From assembly GCA_964478025.1 (NCBI GenBank), contig CAYZGK010000010.1, forward strand, positions 1 to 56,072: DNA of 56,072 bases, read 5' to 3'. A program made the translations under genes and the position numbers. This document shows, piece after piece, positions 15,610-25,125 of the stretch. Below the pieces are notes generated by a model. It searched no databases. It was not told where the DNA came from and worked only from the letters and a program-made list of their open reading frames with translations. How positions within the stretch are numbered: position 1 is the first letter of the stretch; each line of letters starts with the position of its first letter. Source of the DNA: UBA3700 sp964478025 (GTDB lineage: Bacteria; Bacillota; Clostridia; Christensenellales; UBA3700).

Positions 15610-17625
15610 CTAATTTTCTTTATTTTTATCTATAACTTCTTCAGATACAGGCTCTATTGTGTCTACATCTGCTTTCTTTGGTTCTTCCACAATATCTATT
15701 TTAGGATTTACTGTTTGAGGCTTTTCTTTTTTGTATTTTTCCTTTTGATTTTCTCTTGCATCTATTTGTGCAATAACCTCTTCTGGAGTTTTTCCATCAA
15801 ATAAAGCTTCAACATCTTCTGTATAGATAGTTTCTTTTTCAAATAATACTTTTACCATGTTATCTAAAACAGTTCTATTATTATTTAAAATATCTAATGC
15901 AACTTTATAGTTCTTATCTAGAATATTCTTAATTTCCTTATCTATATTTCCTGCCATTTCTTCACTATAGTTATGAGCAGTTCCATAATCTTTTCCTAAG
16001 AACACTTCTTTATCTGCACCCAAGAACATATTTCCAATAGAATCAGACATACCCCATTCTACTACCATTTTTCTTGCAACAGAAGATGCTCTTTCTATAT
16101 CGTTTGAAGCACCAGTTGATATATCTTTTATAACTATTTGTTCAGCAGCTCTACCTCCTAACATCATAGCAATGGTATCATTTAACTTGTTCTTTGTAAC
16201 ATGAGAATCATCTGTCTCAGGTCTTGTTAAAGTATAACCTGCGGCTTGTCCACGAGGAATAATACTTACTTCTTGTACCTCATCACAGTATGGCAACATT
16301 CTTGCAACAATTGCGTGTCCCGATTCGTGGTATGCTGTAATTCTCTTATCTGAATCAGTAATTACTCTACTCTTCTTTTGTGGTCCTGCAATTACCTTAT
16401 TTATAGCCTCTAGAATATCTTCCATAACTATAACGTTTCTATTAGCTCTTGCAGCTAAAATTGCAGCTTCATTTAATAGATTTTCAATATCTGCACCACT
16501 AAATCCTGTTGTCATTCTAGCAATATTTTTAAATGTAACATCTGGAGCAAGTGGCTTATTTCTTGAGTGAACCTTAAATATTTCCTCTCTTCCTTTAACA
16601 TCAGGAGTATGAACATAAATTTGTCTATCAAAACGACCCGGTCTCATTAATGCTGGATCTAGTACATCAGCTCTATTTGTAGCTGCCATTACTATAATTC
16701 CTTCATTCTTTTCAAAACCATCCATTTGAACTAGAAGTTGGTTTAAAGTTTGTTCTCTTTCATCGTTTCCGCCACCAAGACCAGCTCCTCTTTGTCTACC
16801 TACAGCATCAATCTCATCAATAAAAACAATACAAGGTTGGTTTTTCTTAGCTTGAGCAAACAAATCTCTAACTCTTGCTGCACCAGTTCCTACGAACATT
16901 TCTACGAAGTCTGAACCACTTATTGAGAAGAATGGAACATTACTTTCTCCAGCAACAGCCTTTGCAAATAATGTTTTACCGGTTCCTGGAGGTCCTATTA
17001 AAAGAACACCCTTTGGAATTCTTGCACCCAATTTTGTATATTTACTTGGATTCTTTAAGAAATCTACAATTTCTCTAAGCTCCGTCTTCTCTTCTTCGGC
17101 TCCTGCTACATCTGAGAATCTTACTGTAACATTCTTTGTTAAACGAGCTTTTGTTTGTCCAAAACTCATTGCTTGCTTGTTTTGTCCACCGATTTGTCTA
17201 AAGATGAAGAACATTAATATTAACATTACTACAACACCTAAACCTGGAACTAAATAAGATGTCCAAGAATTTGTTGTTGTAGGATTGTCATATTTTATAG
17301 AAACTCCAGAAAGTCCCATTCTACTTATTTCTTCAGCAAAAGTACTTCTTGCTGGAATTTGTGCATAACTTTCTGCATAGCTTGTTGGCTTCTTATTAAA
17401 CTTTGTTGTATCTGCTGCTGTTGTATAGTAGACTGTATACCCGCCCTCTACATAGATAGCAGTAACTTCCCCATTTTTAATTTGATCCATCATATAGTTG
17501 TAATCAACTTCTTTAGGACCATTGTTTTTGCTATACAAAACAGACCATAGCAATGCAATAATTAAAACTACTGCTATGGAAATAATGATGTATCTTAATA
17601 CGTTACTATTTCTATTTTTTGTCAA
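15610..17625 (-). CDS. ftsH: ATP-dependent membrane zinc metalloprotease FtsH
   Basis: 671 residues. N-terminal TM helix (about 10-28), an external domain, a second TM (about 125-145), then the AAA module with Walker A GPPGTGKT, Walker B CIVFIDEIDAVG and the SRH LDPALMRPGRFDRQI. The M41 zinc site is HESGH. Degrades misfolded membrane and some soluble proteins. Starts at TTG (17625..17623) with AAGAGG upstream. The C-terminal about 60 residues are a charged Lys/Glu tail. Promoter TTGACA-18-TATCAT at 17691..17662. Confidence 0.97.
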   Translation of the reverse strand: MTKNRNSNVLRYIIISIAVVLIIALLWSVLYSKNNGPKEVDYNYMMDQIKNGEVTAIYVEGGYTVYYTTAADTTKFNKKPTSYAESYAQIPARSTFAEEISRMGLSGVSIKYDNPTTTNSWTSYLVPGLGVVVMLILMFFIFRQIGGQNKQAMSFGQTKARLTKNVTVRFSDVAGAEEEKTELREIVDFLKNPSKYTKLGARIPKGVLLIGPPGTGKTLFAKAVAGESNVPFFSISGSDFVEMFVGTGAARVRDLFAQAKKNQPCIVFIDEIDAVGRQRGAGLGGGNDEREQTLNQLLVQMDGFEKNEGIIVMAATNRADVLDPALMRPGRFDRQIYVHTPDVKGREEIFKVHSRNKPLAPDVTFKNIARMTTGFSGADIENLLNEAAILAARANRNVIVMEDILEAINKVIAGPQKKSRVITDSDKRITAYHESGHAIVARMLPYCDEVQEVSIIPRGQAAGYTLTRPETDDSHVTKNKLNDTIAMMLGGRAAEQIVIKDISTGASNDIERASSVARKMVVEWGMSDSIGNMFLGADKEVFLGKDYGTAHNYSEEMAGNIDKEIKNILDKNYKVALDILNNNRTVLDNMVKVLFEKETIYTEDVEALFDGKTPEEVIAQIDARENQKEKYKKEKPQTVNPKIDIVEEPKKADVDTIEPVSEEVIDKNKEN

Positions 17626-17661
17626 TTTTCTATACCTCTTAATTTCATTAAGTCAAGTTAT

Positions 17662-17691
17662 ATGATAGTTTACTAACATTGTTTTTGTCAA
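17662..17691 (-). promoter_or_regulatory. ftsH promoter
   Basis: TTGACA (17691..17686), an 18-nt spacer, and TATCAT (17667..17662), about 37 nt before the TTG start codon. Confidence 0.6.
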
Positions 17692-17793
17692 TATTTATAA
17701 ATAATCTTTAATTTCTTTTATATATTACTAGTAAATACTAAATTTAACCTAAAGTTTAAACTGGAATTTACTTTTTCAAATTTACATTAAAAA

Positions 17794-17822
17794 TTGAATA
17801 TCTTTTCCTTTTATTATATAAT
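17794..17822 (+). promoter_or_regulatory. Glucokinase promoter
   Basis: TTGAAT (17794-17799), a 17-nt spacer, and TATAAT (17817-17822), 32 nt before the start codon. Confidence 0.65.
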
Positions 17823-17854
17823 TATCTTACGTTATAAATTCTTGGAGGATTTTT

Positions 17855-18814
17855 ATGTATTTAATAGGTATAGATGTAGGCGGAATGAGCATAAAAGGTG
17901 GAGTTGTAGATAGCGAAACTGGAAAAATTGTTGCTCAATATGTTATTCCAACAACGGAAACATATACAAAAGACTATAGTATAAGTGAAGATATCTCAAA
18001 AGTTATCGATGGAGTAATTAAAGAATGGGGCCATCCTTTCAGTGAAATTGTAGGAATTGGTATAGGCCAACCAGGTTCTATCGATTCTGAAAGAGGCGAA
18101 ATTCGTTACAGTAACAACATCGCAATAGAAAATGTTCCTGTTGTAGATGAATTACATACAAAGTACGATTGCCCTATTTATATAAACAACGATGCAAACT
18201 GCGCTGGACTTGGTGAATTTATTTTCGGTGCCGGCCGTGGTTATAAGGATGTTGTATTCATAACTCTAGGAACAGGAGTTGGATCTGGAATAGTAATAAA
18301 TGGCAAATTATTTGAAGGAAGATCATCCGCAGGTGCTGAAGCTGGACATATGGTTATTGTTCCTAATGGTGTTCAATGTAGCTGCGGTAGAAAAGGTTGC
18401 TGGGAAGCTTATGCTTCAGCCTCTGGATTAATTAGACAAACAAAAGAAGTTATGGATAAATATCCTAACTCATTAATGCATGAAATTGCAAAGGAAGAAG
18501 GAAAAGTTTCAGGAAAAACCGCATTCGTTGCTGCTAAAAAAGGCGATGAAGCTGGACAAAAAGTTGTAGATCAATATATAGAATACATCTCTATCGGTCT
18601 TATAAATATGGCAAATATCTTTAGACCTGATGCTATTTTAATTGGCGGTGGAATCTCTAGAGAAAAAGAATATTTAACAGTTCCTCTTCAAAAGAAAATG
18701 GACGCTGAAGCTTATGGCGGCAAACATAATCCAAGAGTTATTGTTAAGGCTGCATCTTTACAAAATGATGCCGGAATTTTAGGAGCAGCAGCACTAGTAA
18801 TAAACAATAATTAA
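17855..18814 (+). CDS. glcK: ROK-family glucokinase
   Basis: 319 residues. Phosphorylates glucose at C6 with ATP. The phosphate loop GIDVGGMSIKGGVVD opens the protein. The substrate site shows NNDANCAGLGE (catalytic Asp) and EAGHMVIV, and the ROK zinc motif CSCGRKGCWEAYAS is intact. C-terminal ILIGGGIS is the adenosine loop. GGAGG lies before the ATG. It is monocistronic with its own promoter and terminator. Specificity for glucose over other sugars is inferred from similarity to Firmicutes GlcK. Confidence 0.92.
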   Translation: MYLIGIDVGGMSIKGGVVDSETGKIVAQYVIPTTETYTKDYSISEDISKVIDGVIKEWGHPFSEIVGIGIGQPGSIDSERGEIRYSNNIAIENVPVVDELHTKYDCPIYINNDANCAGLGEFIFGAGRGYKDVVFITLGTGVGSGIVINGKLFEGRSSAGAEAGHMVIVPNGVQCSCGRKGCWEAYASASGLIRQTKEVMDKYPNSLMHEIAKEEGKVSGKTAFVAAKKGDEAGQKVVDQYIEYISIGLINMANIFRPDAILIGGGISREKEYLTVPLQKKMDAEAYGGKHNPRVIVKAASLQNDAGILGAAALVINNN

Positions 18815-18838
18815 CAAGTTTATAAACAAAATATCATA

Positions 18839-18874
18839 ATAAAAAAAAGACAGACTCAATGTTTGTCTTTTTTT
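18839..18874. terminator. Terminator between the glucokinase gene and the HipA-like gene
   Basis: AAAAAAGACA and TGTCTTTTTT around an 11-nt loop, with T-runs on both strands; it can serve both convergent genes. Confidence 0.75.
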
Positions 18875-18880
18875 ATTTTA

Positions 18881-19834
18881 TTACTCTTTAATTTTTTCTA
18901 AATATTTAGGTTTTAAAATTTCATTTATTCTTAACTCTATCGTCTTTATATAATATTCTTTTCTATCATTAGACATGATTAATAAATCGTTATATTTATT
19001 AGGTATTTCTTTTATAAACTTAATAATATCATTTAATTTATCTTTAACCAATTCATAAACTTTTATAATAGCTTTATCTAAATCTTTATTTTTTAAACTT
19101 AAAATTTGAAGATTAGGTATTCTTTTTCCTGAAATATTTTCATATGCTGTTATGCCATTTAAGGCACTGCTTTTTAATTTTACTTCATCTTCTAATAAAT
19201 TTTTTATTCTTTCTTCGCTTGCTTTACCATAAAAGGAATTACCACAATCATAGATAGGCGCTAATTTATAAGTATTGGCATCTTTAAACTTAATAACACC
19301 CCAGTTATCTTCGTTTCTATCATTATTATTGATTATCATATCTATTATAAGAACTTCAAAAAATCTTTCTTTGGCATTAGGTATTTTACTTAATATGTCA
19401 TTATAATCAAGTTGAAATATTATTTCATTTATATTTGATGGAGAACAATAAACGTCATCGTTTTTATTCATAATTAAAGGATTAGTATCATTTCTAAGTG
19501 CAGTATATGGGATTAAAAGTTCATTTTTATCATCATTAATAAAATCTCTACAGGCACATACTACCTTTTCTCTTTTGCCATCAAAACATACTCCAAGTAT
19601 AGTATCGTGCACTTCATATTCAAGTATCTTATATATTTTACTCCCAATGTATTCAGATAAAGGGCTCGTAACATAAGAAAGACCCGCAACCTTATCCATG
19701 CCAATAGTGTTTTTAGGAAACTTTAAAAACCAATATTCATTTTTATATATAATTCCTCTTTTTTCTCCAGCCCTACCTGCATATTCCAAATTTCTATCAC
19801 TTAAAGGGCAACTACTAAAATCTATTATATCCAT
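18881..19834 (-). CDS. HipA/CtkA-like protein kinase, probable toxin
   Basis: 317 residues. I start it at ATG 19834..19832, which overlaps the stop of the upstream gene (TAATG) and has AAGGAGG 11 nt before. The fold is a single-chain HipA-like kinase: ATP lysine in YWFLKFPKN (about Lys38), catalytic loop NNNDRNEDNWG (Asp172, Asn177), and metal loop LAPIYDCGNS (Asp196). HipA-family toxins phosphorylate translation components such as aminoacyl-tRNA synthetases. Two-domain HipA proteins are about 430 residues; this compact form resembles CtkA-type proteins. Coupled to a small RHH-like protein, so a toxin-antitoxin pair is likely. Confidence 0.8.
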   Translation of the reverse strand: MDIIDFSSCPLSDRNLEYAGRAGEKRGIIYKNEYWFLKFPKNTIGMDKVAGLSYVTSPLSEYIGSKIYKILEYEVHDTILGVCFDGKREKVVCACRDFINDDKNELLIPYTALRNDTNPLIMNKNDDVYCSPSNINEIIFQLDYNDILSKIPNAKERFFEVLIIDMIINNNDRNEDNWGVIKFKDANTYKLAPIYDCGNSFYGKASEERIKNLLEDEVKLKSSALNGITAYENISGKRIPNLQILSLKNKDLDKAIIKVYELVKDKLNDIIKFIKEIPNKYNDLLIMSNDRKEYYIKTIELRINEILKPKYLEKIKE

Positions 19835-20220
19835 TATAAAGTATACCTCCTTACAAGCGTTCTCCATTCCGTTTCTGTTATTATATGATGAGTAGCTTCA
19901 TATTTTCCCTGTGAATCAATAGCATCGGCAATATTCATATAAAGGCCATAATCATCTAAAATGTCTGCATCTTCTGCTTTTTTTACTAAATCCAACATTG
20001 TAGGTGTTAACTCAAAATCAATCTCTATTTCATTATTAATATAATTGTATTTTCTATTCTCATTTATATCTTTTTTTATTAATCCCAATATATATTTGTT
20101 AACATTATCGCAATTATTGAGTTTGTTAATTAAAACCTTATCGTCGTTTCTAACACGAACTTTAATAGTTTTATAATTATCCTTTAAATAAGAATTGATA
20201 TATTCTTGTTGATTAAACAT
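19834..20220 (-). CDS. Small RHH-like protein, probable antitoxin of the HipA-like kinase
   Basis: 128 residues. The N-terminal 55 residues look like a ribbon-helix-helix: a strand TIKVRVRND, then two helices with KVLINKLNN and NKYILGLIKKDI. The C-terminal half (FELTPTMLDLVKKAED onward) may bind the kinase. It comes before its partner, with a stop/start overlap TAATG. The promoter TTTACA-17-TATTAT carries a perfect inverted repeat between its boxes, suiting autorepression. Known hipB antitoxins are HTH proteins, so an RHH partner is a less usual arrangement. Family not identified with certainty. Confidence 0.65.
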   Translation of the reverse strand: MFNQQEYINSYLKDNYKTIKVRVRNDDKVLINKLNNCDNVNKYILGLIKKDINENRKYNYINNEIEIDFELTPTMLDLVKKAEDADILDDYGLYMNIADAIDSQGKYEATHHIITETEWRTLVRRYTL

Positions 20221-20239
20221 AAAACCACCTCTTTGTTTT

Positions 20240-20268
20240 ATAATATATCATTTGGGGGCAAATGTAAA
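20240..20268 (-). promoter_or_regulatory. Promoter with embedded operator for the HipA-like pair
   Basis: TTTACA (20268..20263), a 17-nt spacer and TATTAT (20245..20240). CATTTG-GGGG-CAAATG (20249-20264), a perfect 6-bp inverted repeat, fills the spacer. A repressor bound here would block RNA polymerase. Confidence 0.6.
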
Positions 20269-20330
20269 CTATATAATTACAGGAACATAATATATGTCGC
20301 TAAAAATTTCCAACAATCTTTTGGTTATTT

Positions 20331-20447
20331 TAATAAATCGAAAAGATAACCTTCATCCGCCTTGTGCTTCCCGTGAATGCGACAATATTCAATAATGGCA
20401 GATACTAATTTATTAATATCATCTTTGAAATATTCATCATAAAAAAT
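20331..20447 (-). pseudogene. Coding-like fragment of an unknown gene
   Basis: Directly after the gyrA terminator the minus strand reads open for 39 codons with protein-like composition (EYFKDDINKLVSAIIEYCRI, then a segment ending EGYLFDLLK and a stop). No start codon is present. It looks like the C-terminus of a lost gene; the family is not recognised. Confidence 0.4.
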
Positions 20448-20480
20448 AGACTGCTAAGAGTTTTTATTTCTTAACAGTCT
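20441..20480 (-). terminator. gyrA terminator
   Basis: A 12-bp stem with one mismatch (20448-20459 with 20469-20480, AGACTG core). On the minus strand it is followed by a U-run (complement of 20441-20446). Confidence 0.82.
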
Positions 20481-20501
20481 AATTATTAATTTAGGTTTTT
20501 A

Positions 20502-23063
20502 TTATTCTTCAGGATTTTCTACTTCTTCTGAAGTTTCTTCTGTTTCCTCTACTTCTTCCATATGAGGAACTGCTGCTATTGCTGCAACAACTTCGTTCTT
20601 TTCGTTCTTCTTAATAATAACACCTTGAGTATTTCTTCCCATCTTTGAAATTTGGTCTACCTTAACTCTCATTATTACACCCTTATTTGTAACAATGATT
20701 ATGTCATCTTTTTCAGGATCTACAAGTTTTAAGTTAACAACATTACCAGTCTTTTCATTTAATACACCTACTTTAACACCCTTTCCGGCTCTTCCTTGTA
20801 GTGTATATTCATCAAGAGAAGTTCTCTTTCCATATCCGTTTTCAGTAATTGTTAATACTTCTTGTCCTTCTCTTACAATTGCCATATCTACAACTCTTTC
20901 ATCTTTGTCTAGAGAAATAGATTTAACACCTTGAGATGATCTTCCTGTTTCTCTTATGTCTTTTTCATGGAATCTTATACACTTTCCGCCAGTTGAAGCC
21001 ATAATAATTTGATCATCACCTGTTGTTAAAGCTGCTGCAATTAATTCATCATCATCAACTAAAGATATTGCAATCTTACCATTGTTTTGAATTCTTACGA
21101 ACTCATCTAATGATGTCTTTTTAATTAATCCTTGCTTTGTTGCTAATATTAAGTAAGCTTTCTTGTCTTCTGGTCTTGCATATTCTTCTATGAACTTTTC
21201 AGGAACAGGAACAAATGCATTTATCTTTTCTTTGTTTTCTGCTTCATTGCTTAAACCGGTTAATAAATTAACAATTGCTCTTCCTTTAGATTGATTTGTT
21301 GCTTCTGGAATTTGATAAGCTTTTATTCTATATACCTTTCCTTTATTTGAGAAGAATAACATATCATCATGAGAATGAGTAATAATAACACTTTGAACGA
21401 AATCATCTTCCTTTGTCTTATGAGCTGTCTTTCCCATTCCACCTTTATTTTGTGCCTTATATTCAGCAACTGGCATTCTCTTAATGTAGCCTTGGCTTGT
21501 TATGGTTATTGCTACATCTTCCTTCTTAATAAAGTCACCATCCTCTAGATTTGCAGGATCAAATGTTATTTCAGATAAACGAGGAGCACCATACTTATCT
21601 TTTATCTCTAATAAGTCTTGCTTAATTATTGCTGCAACTCTTTCTGGTTTTGCAAGTATATCTTCAAAATCTGCAATTGCCTTATTTAATTCAGCAAGTT
21701 CTTCCTCTAATTTATCACTTGCTAAATGAGTTAAACTTTGTAACTTCATTTCCATAATAGCTACAGCTTGTCTTTCAGATAAGTTATGCTTGCTCATTAA
21801 GTTTTGAATACCTGATTGCCTATCTTCTGAAGACTTGATAGTCTTAATAACTTCATCAATATTCTTTAATGCAAGTAATAATCCTTCAACAATATGAGCT
21901 CTTTCTTGTGCTTTTGTTAAATCATAAGTTGTTCTTCTTGTAATAACACTCTTTTGATGTTTAATATACTCTTCTAGAATTTGTTTTAAATTTAAAATTC
22001 TTGGTTTTCCATCAACAAGAGCAAGCATAATCATAGAAAATGATGTTTGTAGTTGTGTTTGCTTATAAAGATGATTTAGTACAACTTGTGGAACTGCATC
22101 TTTCTTAATTTCTATAACTACTCTCATACCATCTCTATCTGAATGCTCTTTTATTGAAGAAATTCCCTTAATCTTATCATCTCTAACTAATGCAGCTATA
22201 GATTCAACTAATTGAGATTTTATAACCTGATAAGGAATCTCAGTAATAACTAATGAACTCTTACCTTTTTCATCTTCTTCAATTTCTACTCTAGATCTTA
22301 AGATACAAGAACCTCTACCCGTCTTATAAGCTTCCTTTATTCCTTCATTACCTAAAATTAAGGCTTTTGTTGGAAAATCTGGAGCTTTAATATATTGCAT
22401 TAAATCTTCAACTTCTAAGTCAGGATTATCTATAAGCGCTATAGTTCCATCAATAACTTCAGATAAGTTATGAGGAGGAATTGATGTTGCCATACCTACG
22501 GCGATACCATCAGAACCATTTACTAAAAGGTTTGGGAATCTTGCTGGAAGTACAACTGGCTCATTACGAGTATTATCAAAGTTAGGTTTCATATCTACCG
22601 TATTTTTATCGATATCTCTAACCATCTCTGATGCAATCTTGCTCATTCTTGCTTCTGTATAACGGTAAGCAGCAGCGCCGTCTCCATCAACTGAACCAAA
22701 GTTTCCATGCCCATCAATTAAAGGACATCTAATTGAGAAATCTTGAGCTAATCTTACCATTGCATCGTAAACTGATGAGTCTCCATGTGGATGGTACTTA
22801 CCTAAAACGTCACCGACAACGGATGCACACTTTCTAAATGGTTTATCTGATGTTAATCCTTGCTCATCCATATCGAATAAGATTCTTCTATGAACCGGCT
22901 TTAAACCATCTCTTACATCTGGAATTGCTCTTGATACGTTTACTGCCATTGCATAGGAAATAAACGAATAATCCATTTCTTTTTCTAAAGGTCTTTCCTT
23001 TATTATGGATCCTTCTAGCATTTCTTTTACTGTTTTCTTAGTTTCTTCTTTCTTGTCTGCCAT
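20502..23063 (-). CDS. gyrA: DNA gyrase subunit A
   Basis: 853 residues. N-terminal breakage-reunion domain with the catalytic Tyr in AAAYRYTEARMS. The quinolone-resistance region reads YHPHGDSSVYDAMVRLAQ, the Ser and Asp pattern usual in sensitive enzymes. The C-terminal beta-pinwheel follows, then an acidic Glu-rich tail (last about 20 residues). The GyrA box, normally QRRGGKG, reads QNKGGMG here, keeping only Gln and the glycines. Starts 12 nt after the gyrB stop, same operon. Introduces negative supercoils with GyrB. Confidence 0.97.
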   Translation of the reverse strand: MADKKEETKKTVKEMLEGSIIKERPLEKEMDYSFISYAMAVNVSRAIPDVRDGLKPVHRRILFDMDEQGLTSDKPFRKCASVVGDVLGKYHPHGDSSVYDAMVRLAQDFSIRCPLIDGHGNFGSVDGDGAAAYRYTEARMSKIASEMVRDIDKNTVDMKPNFDNTRNEPVVLPARFPNLLVNGSDGIAVGMATSIPPHNLSEVIDGTIALIDNPDLEVEDLMQYIKAPDFPTKALILGNEGIKEAYKTGRGSCILRSRVEIEEDEKGKSSLVITEIPYQVIKSQLVESIAALVRDDKIKGISSIKEHSDRDGMRVVIEIKKDAVPQVVLNHLYKQTQLQTSFSMIMLALVDGKPRILNLKQILEEYIKHQKSVITRRTTYDLTKAQERAHIVEGLLLALKNIDEVIKTIKSSEDRQSGIQNLMSKHNLSERQAVAIMEMKLQSLTHLASDKLEEELAELNKAIADFEDILAKPERVAAIIKQDLLEIKDKYGAPRLSEITFDPANLEDGDFIKKEDVAITITSQGYIKRMPVAEYKAQNKGGMGKTAHKTKEDDFVQSVIITHSHDDMLFFSNKGKVYRIKAYQIPEATNQSKGRAIVNLLTGLSNEAENKEKINAFVPVPEKFIEEYARPEDKKAYLILATKQGLIKKTSLDEFVRIQNNGKIAISLVDDDELIAAALTTGDDQIIMASTGGKCIRFHEKDIRETGRSSQGVKSISLDKDERVVDMAIVREGQEVLTITENGYGKRTSLDEYTLQGRAGKGVKVGVLNEKTGNVVNLKLVDPEKDDIIIVTNKGVIMRVKVDQISKMGRNTQGVIIKKNEKNEVVAAIAAVPHMEEVEETEETSEEVENPEE

Positions 23064-23075
23064 ATTTACCCCCTA

Positions 23076-25109
23076 CTATATATCAAGATCCTTTACTAAA
23101 TCTGCATTTTTCTCAATAAATTCTCTTCTTAATTCTGGCTCATCACCCATTAAGACTCTTATTTTATCGTAAGCTCTTTCTGCATCATCTACTGTAATTC
23201 TAACCAAGGTTCTCTTTTCTGGATTCATTGTTGTTTCCCAAAGTTGTTCTTTGTCCATTTCTCCTAAACCTTTATATCTTTGAATTTCACCTTTTCTATC
23301 TATACTTTCCATATAGTCGTTTAAACTCTTATCATCATAGAAATATCTTTCTTCTTTAGTTCCAACTTTCTTTGTAACTTTATATAAAGGTGGTTGTGCA
23401 GCATATAAGTGTCCTTGCTCAATAACTGGTCTCATAAACTTATAAATAAATGTAATTAATAATATTCTAATATGAGCTCCATCTACATCGGCATCGGTCA
23501 TAGATACAATCTTGTCATATTTTAATTTTTCAACATCACATCTTGTAATATATCTACCTGTATCATCTTTTTGGTCAATACCACAACCAAATGCTGTAAT
23601 CATATTTTTAATTTCTTCACTCTCTAGAGCTCTATTTAAAGAAGCTTTTTCTACATTTAAGATTTTACCTCTAAGTGGCATTATTGCTTGGAATCTTCTA
23701 TCTCTTCCGGTCTTTGCTGTACCACCTGCAGAATCTCCCTCAACTAGATATATTTCACACTCTGATGGGTCTGTTGATGTACAATCTGCAAGTTTGCCAG
23801 GAAGTCCAAATGATTCCATAACACCCTTTCTTATTGTTTCTTTTGCTCTTATAGCTGCTTCTCTTCCTTTTTTAGCATTAATAGCCTTTCCTATAATCTT
23901 TTGTCTTATAGATTTGTTTTCCTCTAATAATTCGCCAAATTTTTCTTCAACAGCATCAGAAACAACAGGTCTTATTCCTGGAGTTCCAAGTTTTGTTTTT
24001 GTTTGTCCTTCAAATTGTGGATTTTCTAGTTTTACTGAAACTACAGCAACCAAGCCTTCTCTACAATCTTCACTCTTTAAATTTTCTACTTCTCTATCTT
24101 TTAATAATTTAGACTCTGCTATATATTTCTTTATAACTTTAAATAAAGCATATTTAAAGCCATCTAAGTGTTGTCCACCTTCAATAGTTCTAATATTATT
24201 AGCAAATGTTAAAATTTGATCATTATATCCAGAGTTATATTGTAAAGCCACCTCAAGCTCAAATTTTCTTGTTGCATCATGATCCTTGAATGTTCCATTA
24301 GTTGTAAAATATAAAGGTTCAGAAGGCGTTAATCTTTCTCTAAATTCATCTTCCTTCTTTTCTCCCTTTTCAACTTCTTGCTTTTCTTTTTCTTCAAGGT
24401 CCTTTTCTTTTTTATTAATCATTTCAATATATTCAACAATACCACCATTATATTGGAAGGTTTCTTGTTGTTCTTTTAAATATCTACTATCCTTATAATT
24501 AAACTTTAATCCCTTGTTTAAGAATGCTAATTCTTGGATTCTTTGTCTTAAAGTATCGTAATCAAATTCAAGTGTTTCAAAAATTTCCGGATCTGGATAG
24601 AAAATAATAGTTGTTCCTCTTTTATTTGTCTTTCCAATTTTTGTTAAATGATTTTCTGGAATTCCTCTACAGAAAGACATAGTCCAAAGTTCACCATTTT
24701 GCGCAACTTCAACTATTAATTTAGAAGAAAGTGCGTTTACGCATGATACACCAACACCATGTAATCCTCCGGAAATTTCATAACCACCATTTCCAAATTT
24801 ACCACCAGCATGAAGTTTTGTTAATACAACCTCAACTGCAGATACTCCTTCTTCTTCTTTTATTCCTACTGGAATACCACGTCCGTTATCAGTAACCTTA
24901 CATCCGCCATCATTTAATAATTCAACATCAATTTCTGTACAATAACCTGCCATAGCTTCATCTACACAGTTATCTATTACTTCATATACACAATGATGTA
25001 ATCCTCTAGCATCTGTAGAACCAATATACATACCAGGACGAACTCTAACCGGCTCTAATCCATGTAGAACTCTAATCTGATCTGCACCATAATTGTTTTG
25101 ATCTGCCAT
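23076..25109 (-). CDS. gyrB: DNA gyrase subunit B
   Basis: 677 residues. GHKL ATPase with EVIDNCVDEA, DNGRGIPVG and GGLHGVGVSCVNALS. The Toprim part has EGDSAGGTAK, PLRGKILNVEKA and TDADVDGAHI. The C-terminal QRYKGLGEMDKEQLWETTM motif is intact. It is about 40 residues longer than Bacillus GyrB because of a highly charged Lys/Glu insert at about 231-262 in the transducer domain. AAAGGAG precedes the ATG. Operon gyrB-gyrA on the minus strand, divergent from dnaA, with recF upstream separated by a 145-bp promoter region. Confidence 0.97.
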   Translation of the reverse strand: MADQNNYGADQIRVLHGLEPVRVRPGMYIGSTDARGLHHCVYEVIDNCVDEAMAGYCTEIDVELLNDGGCKVTDNGRGIPVGIKEEEGVSAVEVVLTKLHAGGKFGNGGYEISGGLHGVGVSCVNALSSKLIVEVAQNGELWTMSFCRGIPENHLTKIGKTNKRGTTIIFYPDPEIFETLEFDYDTLRQRIQELAFLNKGLKFNYKDSRYLKEQQETFQYNGGIVEYIEMINKKEKDLEEKEKQEVEKGEKKEDEFRERLTPSEPLYFTTNGTFKDHDATRKFELEVALQYNSGYNDQILTFANNIRTIEGGQHLDGFKYALFKVIKKYIAESKLLKDREVENLKSEDCREGLVAVVSVKLENPQFEGQTKTKLGTPGIRPVVSDAVEEKFGELLEENKSIRQKIIGKAINAKKGREAAIRAKETIRKGVMESFGLPGKLADCTSTDPSECEIYLVEGDSAGGTAKTGRDRRFQAIMPLRGKILNVEKASLNRALESEEIKNMITAFGCGIDQKDDTGRYITRCDVEKLKYDKIVSMTDADVDGAHIRILLITFIYKFMRPVIEQGHLYAAQPPLYKVTKKVGTKEERYFYDDKSLNDYMESIDRKGEIQRYKGLGEMDKEQLWETTMNPEKRTLVRITVDDAERAYDKIRVLMGDEPELRREFIEKNADLVKDLDI

Positions 25110-25125
25110 TATAAAAATCTCCTTT

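Noticed and set aside
23512..24219. Long plus-strand ORF of 235 codons inside gyrB
   Set aside because: It is antisense to conserved GyrB sequence, Ser/Phe/Leu-rich as expected for a shadow frame, and lacks a ribosome site.
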